Below, piece after piece: positions 60,941 through 64,000 of a stretch of 64,000 nt of DNA. The DNA is from Xylanimonas ulmi (GTDB taxonomy: Bacteria; Actinomycetota; Actinomycetes; Actinomycetales; Cellulomonadaceae), in assembly GCF_004216535.1 (NCBI RefSeq), contig NZ_SGWX01000001.1, forward strand, positions 2,418,001 to 2,482,000, in the 5' to 3' direction. A model generated the notes under the pieces. The model was not told where the DNA came from. It worked only from the letters and a program-made list of their open reading frames with translations, and did not search any database. Position numbers and translations under genes: made by a program. Position 1 is the first letter of the stretch. Each line of letters starts with the position of its first letter.

Positions 60941-61113
60941 ACGCCACACAAACCGCACGCCGTCGAAACTCCTGGGGAAAACCCCAGTCCGTCGGGACCT
61001 CCGGCACCGCCGCGACGGACCTTGCGCCCTATCGACGCAGGCGCAGCCCGTGATCGGGTAGGGAACCGAGGCGTCCACGATGGGGTGGGCGCCCACATGA
61101 GGAGGTCCCACCC

Positions 61114-62169
61114 ATGAAGGCACTCGTCTACCACGGCCCGGGCTCGAAAGCGTGGCAGGACGTCCCCGACCCAACGATCCTGCGACCCACAGACGCCATC
61201 GTGCGGATCGACACCACGACGATCTGCGGCACCGACCTGCACATTCTCAAGGGCGACGTGCCCGCCGTGACCGACGGGCGGATCCTCGGGCATGAGGGCG
61301 TCGGCACCATCACCGAGGTCGGCCCCGGTGTGCAGAGCATGGCCGTGGGCGACCGCGTCATCATCTCGTGCGTCTCGGCGTGCGGCACGTGCGCGTTCTG
61401 CCGCCGCGGCCTGTACGCGCACTGCCTGGCCGACGAGGGCGCGCCCGGGTTGGGCTGGATCCTTGGCCACCTGATCGACGGCACGCAGGCCGAGTACGTC
61501 CGCGTCCCGTTCGCCGACAGCTCGCTGCACAAGCTTCCCGACGGCGTCGACGACGCGACCGCCGTCATGCTGTCCGACATCCTGCCGACCGGGTTCGAGA
61601 TCGGCGTGCGCTACGGCAAGGTGTCACCGGGTGACGTCGTCGCCGTGATCGGCGCGGGCCCGGTGGGCCTGGCGTCCATCGCGACCGCGGCGCTCGGAGG
61701 TCCGAGCCGCGTCATCGCCGTCGACCTCGACGCCAATCGCTTGGAGCAGGCGCGGCACTTCGGCGCCACGGACACCGTGCGGTCGAGCGAGTCGGACTGG
61801 CGTGAGCAGCTTCTGGGCATGACCGACGGGCTGGGCGTCGACGTCGCCATCGAGGCCGTCGGCATTCCCGCCACGTTCACCATGTGCACGCAGATCGTGC
61901 GGCCGGGCGGGCACGTCGCCAATGTGGGCGTGCACGGCAGCCCGGTCGAGCTCGCGCTTCAGGATCTGTGGATCCACGACATCACCATCACGACGGGCCT
62001 TGTCTCGACGTCGACGACGCCGATGCTGCTGCGCCTGGTGGCCCAGCACAAGCTCCCGGCGGGCGCGTTCGCGACCCACTCGTTCGACCTCGACGAGATC
62101 GAGGAGGCGTACGACGTGTTCAGTCGCGCCGCCGAGACCAAGGCGCTCAAGGTGGTGCTGACCCGCTGA
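61114..62169 (+). CDS. Zinc-dependent alcohol dehydrogenase, MDR family
   Basis: The 351-residue medium-chain dehydrogenase has catalytic-zinc ligands in TTTICGTDLHILKGD and GHEGVG, structural-zinc cysteines in CVSACGTCAFCRRGLYAHC, and the NAD(P)-binding VAVIGAGPVGLASIATAALG. AEYVRVPFADSSLHKLPDGV is typical of the group that includes Clostridium/Thermoanaerobacter secondary-alcohol and isopropanol dehydrogenases. It reversibly oxidises small secondary or primary alcohols. The ATG at 61114 follows GAGGAGGT with a short spacer. It is a single-gene unit closed by the hairpin at 62246. Confidence 0.92.
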   Translation: MKALVYHGPGSKAWQDVPDPTILRPTDAIVRIDTTTICGTDLHILKGDVPAVTDGRILGHEGVGTITEVGPGVQSMAVGDRVIISCVSACGTCAFCRRGLYAHCLADEGAPGLGWILGHLIDGTQAEYVRVPFADSSLHKLPDGVDDATAVMLSDILPTGFEIGVRYGKVSPGDVVAVIGAGPVGLASIATAALGGPSRVIAVDLDANRLEQARHFGATDTVRSSESDWREQLLGMTDGLGVDVAIEAVGIPATFTMCTQIVRPGGHVANVGVHGSPVELALQDLWIHDITITTGLVSTSTTPMLLRLVAQHKLPAGAFATHSFDLDEIEEAYDVFSRAAETKALKVVLTR

Positions 62170-62245
62170 TGCGCTGAGGCGCTGGTCTGTTCGCCGTCGT
62201 CCGTTCAGCGGCGAGCGGCGCGCCGCACCGCAGGCAGGCGCGCCA

Positions 62246-62286
62246 GACGACGCCCCACACGCCCGCAACGCGTGTGGGGCGTCGTC
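62246..62286 (+). terminator. Terminator after the alcohol dehydrogenase gene
   Basis: A perfect 17-bp stem (GACGACGCCCCACACGC with its complement, 7-nt loop) starts 77 bp after the stop codon. Confidence 0.75.
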
Positions 62287-62556
62287 GTGCGCCGGGGCGA
62301 GGTGGGGCGCACGCCGGCGCGGAAGTGCCACATGCGCGACAGCGCCGCGAGAGTTCGCGGGAATGGCGCACACGGGCTTCGCCGGAATGGCGCGTCGGGC
62401 CGAAAACGATACCCGCGGCGAAAACGATGGCAAAACGCCATCGGCCCGAGGGATCGCGCCAGCGCGTCATGTGGTCTGACCTCACTCGTAAGGTGAATGT
62501 CGTCGGCACTTGCGGAGCCCCCTGAAAGGGACTCCCTGGAGGAGTGCCCGGCACTC

Positions 62557-62590
62557 TGCGCTCCGGGGCGATCGCCCGCCCCGGAGCGCA
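62557..62590. repeat. Perfect 13-bp hairpin in the 62.2-62.8 kb intergenic region
   Basis: TGCGCTCCGGGGC (62557-62569) pairs with GCCCCGGAGCGCA (62578-62590). It is the second of three strong hairpins between 62246 and 62697. Confidence 0.7.
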
Positions 62591-62601
62591 GGCAACCCCC
62601 T

Positions 62602-62697
62602 CACGCGAGTTCGAGCATTCGTCGTCCCGTTCGAGCGCCCGGGCGCTCGAACTTCCGCCAAGCGCTCGAACACCGCGCAAATGCTCGAACTCGCGTG
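62602..62697. repeat. Nested inverted repeats built on GTTCGAGC/GCTCGAAC
   Basis: An outer 18-bp inverted repeat (62602-62619 with 62680-62697) encloses a perfect 24-bp palindrome at 62629-62652. The 8-mer GTTCGAGC or its complement occurs five times here, about every 16-21 bp. The region precedes the alternate-signal exported protein genes by about 120 bp. It is not a LexA box, because the half-sites are in the opposite order. Confidence 0.75.
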
Positions 62698-62813
62698 CTG
62701 GCGACCGTCCCGGGGAGCGCGGGCCGTCCGTCACGCCGACGACGGCGGCGCCCCGTCCGGGGCACCCCACCGTTCCACCGTGACGCGCCCTGACGCGCGA
62801 GAGACGAGGCCCT

Positions 62814-63518
62814 ATGAGCCAGAGGATGAGCAAGAGGACGCGCGGCGCGATCGCCGCGATCGCCGGCGGCGTGCTGCTGCTGGGCACCGGCGGCACGTTC
62901 GCGCGGTGGGAGGCGTCGACCGGCATCCCTAAGGTCGCGGTCGAGACGGGCAAGCTCGGCGTCGCGAAGACCACCGCCGAGCCGACCTGGTCGTACCTGT
63001 CCGGCGGGAACTGGACGACCGTCCCTGCCGGCGAAACGCTGCTGCTCAACCCGGGGATCACCGTCCGCGGCGCCGTCCCCGTCGAGATGACCGTCGAGGG
63101 CACGACGCTCGAGGCGACGCTCGGCGCGTCCGGCTCCCTGGTGGCCGCGACCGGCTCACCCCAGGGCCTGGAGGAGCAGTTCACGCTCACCTGGCTCTTT
63201 GAGGACGGCAACGGCGTGCGCGAGCTCGTGAGCGGCCCGGGCTCGGTGGTGCTGACCGAAAAGACCACGGGAGACCTCATCGCGCAGATCCACTGGGACG
63301 CCGACAAGAACACCCACGGCGACGGCATGGACACCTCCATCTGGCTCGAGAACATGGTCGTCACCTTGACCCAGCGGCTGCCGTCCGATGAGCCTGGCGC
63401 CGCCGCGCCCGCGGCCGCTGGTGGATCCAGCGAGCCGCACATCAGCTCGGCGACGCTTTTCGTCTGGGACGGCTCGGACGGCGGGAACGTCACGGTGCAT
63501 GAGGTGCCCAGACTGTGA
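62814..63518 (+). CDS. Alternate-signal-mediated exported protein (TasA/SipW-substrate type)
   Basis: The 234-residue protein starts with MSQRMSKRTRGAIAAIAGGV and a hydrophobic core ending GTGGTFARWEA. This is the special signal of SipW-type substrates, in which cleavage follows a short helix and the mature part begins like a camelysin/TasA beta-sandwich (GKLGV and onward). FEDGNGVRELVSGPGSVVLT and a later Ala/Gly-rich linker follow. Such proteins form surface fibres or matrix. The SipW-like peptidase should be nearby but is not in the window. The ATG at 62814 or 62826 may be used. Confidence 0.8.
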   Translation: MSQRMSKRTRGAIAAIAGGVLLLGTGGTFARWEASTGIPKVAVETGKLGVAKTTAEPTWSYLSGGNWTTVPAGETLLLNPGITVRGAVPVEMTVEGTTLEATLGASGSLVAATGSPQGLEEQFTLTWLFEDGNGVRELVSGPGSVVLTEKTTGDLIAQIHWDADKNTHGDGMDTSIWLENMVVTLTQRLPSDEPGAAAPAAAGGSSEPHISSATLFVWDGSDGGNVTVHEVPRL

Positions 63519-63555
63519 CGCCGTCAGCCTGAGCCCGGCGCACCCAGGAGCCCCG

Positions 63556-64000
63556 TTGACCCGCGCCAGGATCGCACTCGTGGCCGCCGGCACGGCCGCC
63601 GCACTCGCCGTCACCAGCCTCGCCGCCGACACGCCCGCGACCAGCGCGCGCTGGCGGGTGGCCGGCGGCGCGACGTCGGTGGCCCTGCGCACGGGCGCCG
63701 TACAACTGTCGGGTCTGACGCCCGACTTCGGGGCTGGGCCGTACGAACTCGACGGGCTTTACGCCAAGCCCCCGCTGTGCGTCCTGAACTGCTCGTTCGT
63801 GCCGGGCGCGCTGACGCTCACCGCAACGGTCACCGGCAGCCTGAAGGGCGCAGCGCTCGACGCCGGGGTGCTGCGGGTCGACCACCAGTGGTCGACCCGC
63901 AGCACCCCGGCCGATCAACGCTCATGGGATCAGGTCACCTCCACCACCGACGTCGCGGGCCAGCGCGCCTACGCCGTGTCGGGCTCGACCATCGGGTCGC
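63556..64000 (+). CDS. Second putative exported surface protein, cut by the window end
   Basis: A TTG at 63556, preceded by AGGAG, opens a frame that runs to the window edge (148 codons seen). It begins with basic residues and a hydrophobic stretch (MTRARIALVAAGTAAALAVT) followed by TSARWRVAGGATSVALRTG. The T-A-RW turn after the helix resembles that of the preceding alternate-signal protein. A cysteine pair (PLCVLNCSF) and Thr/Val-rich strands suggest an extracellular beta domain. It lies 37 bp downstream of the first exported protein gene, so the two form an operon. Confidence 0.7.
   Translation, partial: MTRARIALVAAGTAAALAVTSLAADTPATSARWRVAGGATSVALRTGAVQLSGLTPDFGAGPYELDGLYAKPPLCVLNCSFVPGALTLTATVTGSLKGAALDAGVLRVDHQWSTRSTPADQRSWDQVTSTTDVAGQRAYAVSGSTIGS

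Noticed and set aside
62609-62690. GTTCGAGC/GCTCGAAC array as SOS boxes
   Set aside because: The half-sites are in the order GTTCGA...TCGAAC, the reverse of the LexA box, and none has the N4 spacer.

Overview
The window is GC-rich actinobacterial chromosome. Its gene content (xylA/xylB with a ROK regulator, several pentosan-degrading glycosidases with lipoprotein sugar-binding proteins, a WhiB protein, a SepX/GlpR-type division protein, DUF222/13E12 HNH and DUF4011 proteins, TasA/SipW-type exported proteins) best fits Micrococcales, close to Cellulomonadaceae or Promicromonosporaceae. The placement is inferred from gene families, not from a marker gene.

Layout. 1-1.2 kb: the end of an aldo/keto reductase gene and a rhodanese. 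1.3-4.3 kb: a decayed mobile region with two broken tyrosine-recombinase genes, the second split by an ISL3-family element whose own transposase is frameshifted. 4.3-9.9 kb: a MacB/FtsX-type ABC exporter, a divergent winged-helix regulator overlapping an M23 peptidase gene, a lipoprotein and a P-loop kinase. 10-25.7 kb: two arabinoxylo-oligosaccharide uptake loci. The first is GH39, binding protein, two permeases and GH51 with a divergent LacI regulator. The second is two permeases, GH43 and a binding protein, each overlapping the next by 4 bp, also with a divergent LacI regulator. Neither has an ATPase gene. Between them lies the remnant of a pilus locus: the C-terminal end of an LPVTG pilin and a class C sortase. 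25.8-34.4 kb: an acetoin/2,3-butanediol catabolic region (acoX-acoA-acoB-acoC, a butanediol dehydrogenase, a GAF-type regulator, a diacetyl/acetoin reductase-like SDR and a lipoate ligase). A 17-bp direct-repeat motif recurs in its three promoter regions.

34.5-37.9 kb: a DUF222 HNH endonuclease gene with a perfect LexA box at its start, then an IS481-family element with 48/51-bp inverted repeats and a 15-bp target duplication. 38-46.3 kb: chromosomal genes for SepX/GlpR, RimJ-like acetyltransferase, 5-formyl-THF cyclo-ligase, WhiB, penicillin acylase, FmdB (behind a CIRCE-like operator), a SAF-domain protein and MscL. 46.3-54.6 kb: a small acidic protein, a 1403-residue DUF4011 helicase/nuclease-like protein with eroded catalytic motifs, an MFS exporter and an FtsX-type ABC system. 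55-62.2 kb: a LuxR regulator, tRNA-Arg(CCT), xylR-xylA-xylB and a zinc alcohol dehydrogenase. 62.2-64 kb: an intergenic region dense in inverted repeats and two alternate-signal exported proteins, the second cut by the window edge.

Metabolic logic. Oligosaccharides enter through the two ABC systems, are cut inside the cell by GH39, GH43 and GH51 enzymes that lack signal peptides, and the xylose enters the pentose phosphate pathway through XylA and XylB. The acetoin genes would recover overflow products. Local operators give each block its own control: CGAAA-N3-TTTCG, TTCARCGTTGAA, TAGTT-N9-AACTA, the 17-bp aco motif and one CRP/GlxR-type site.
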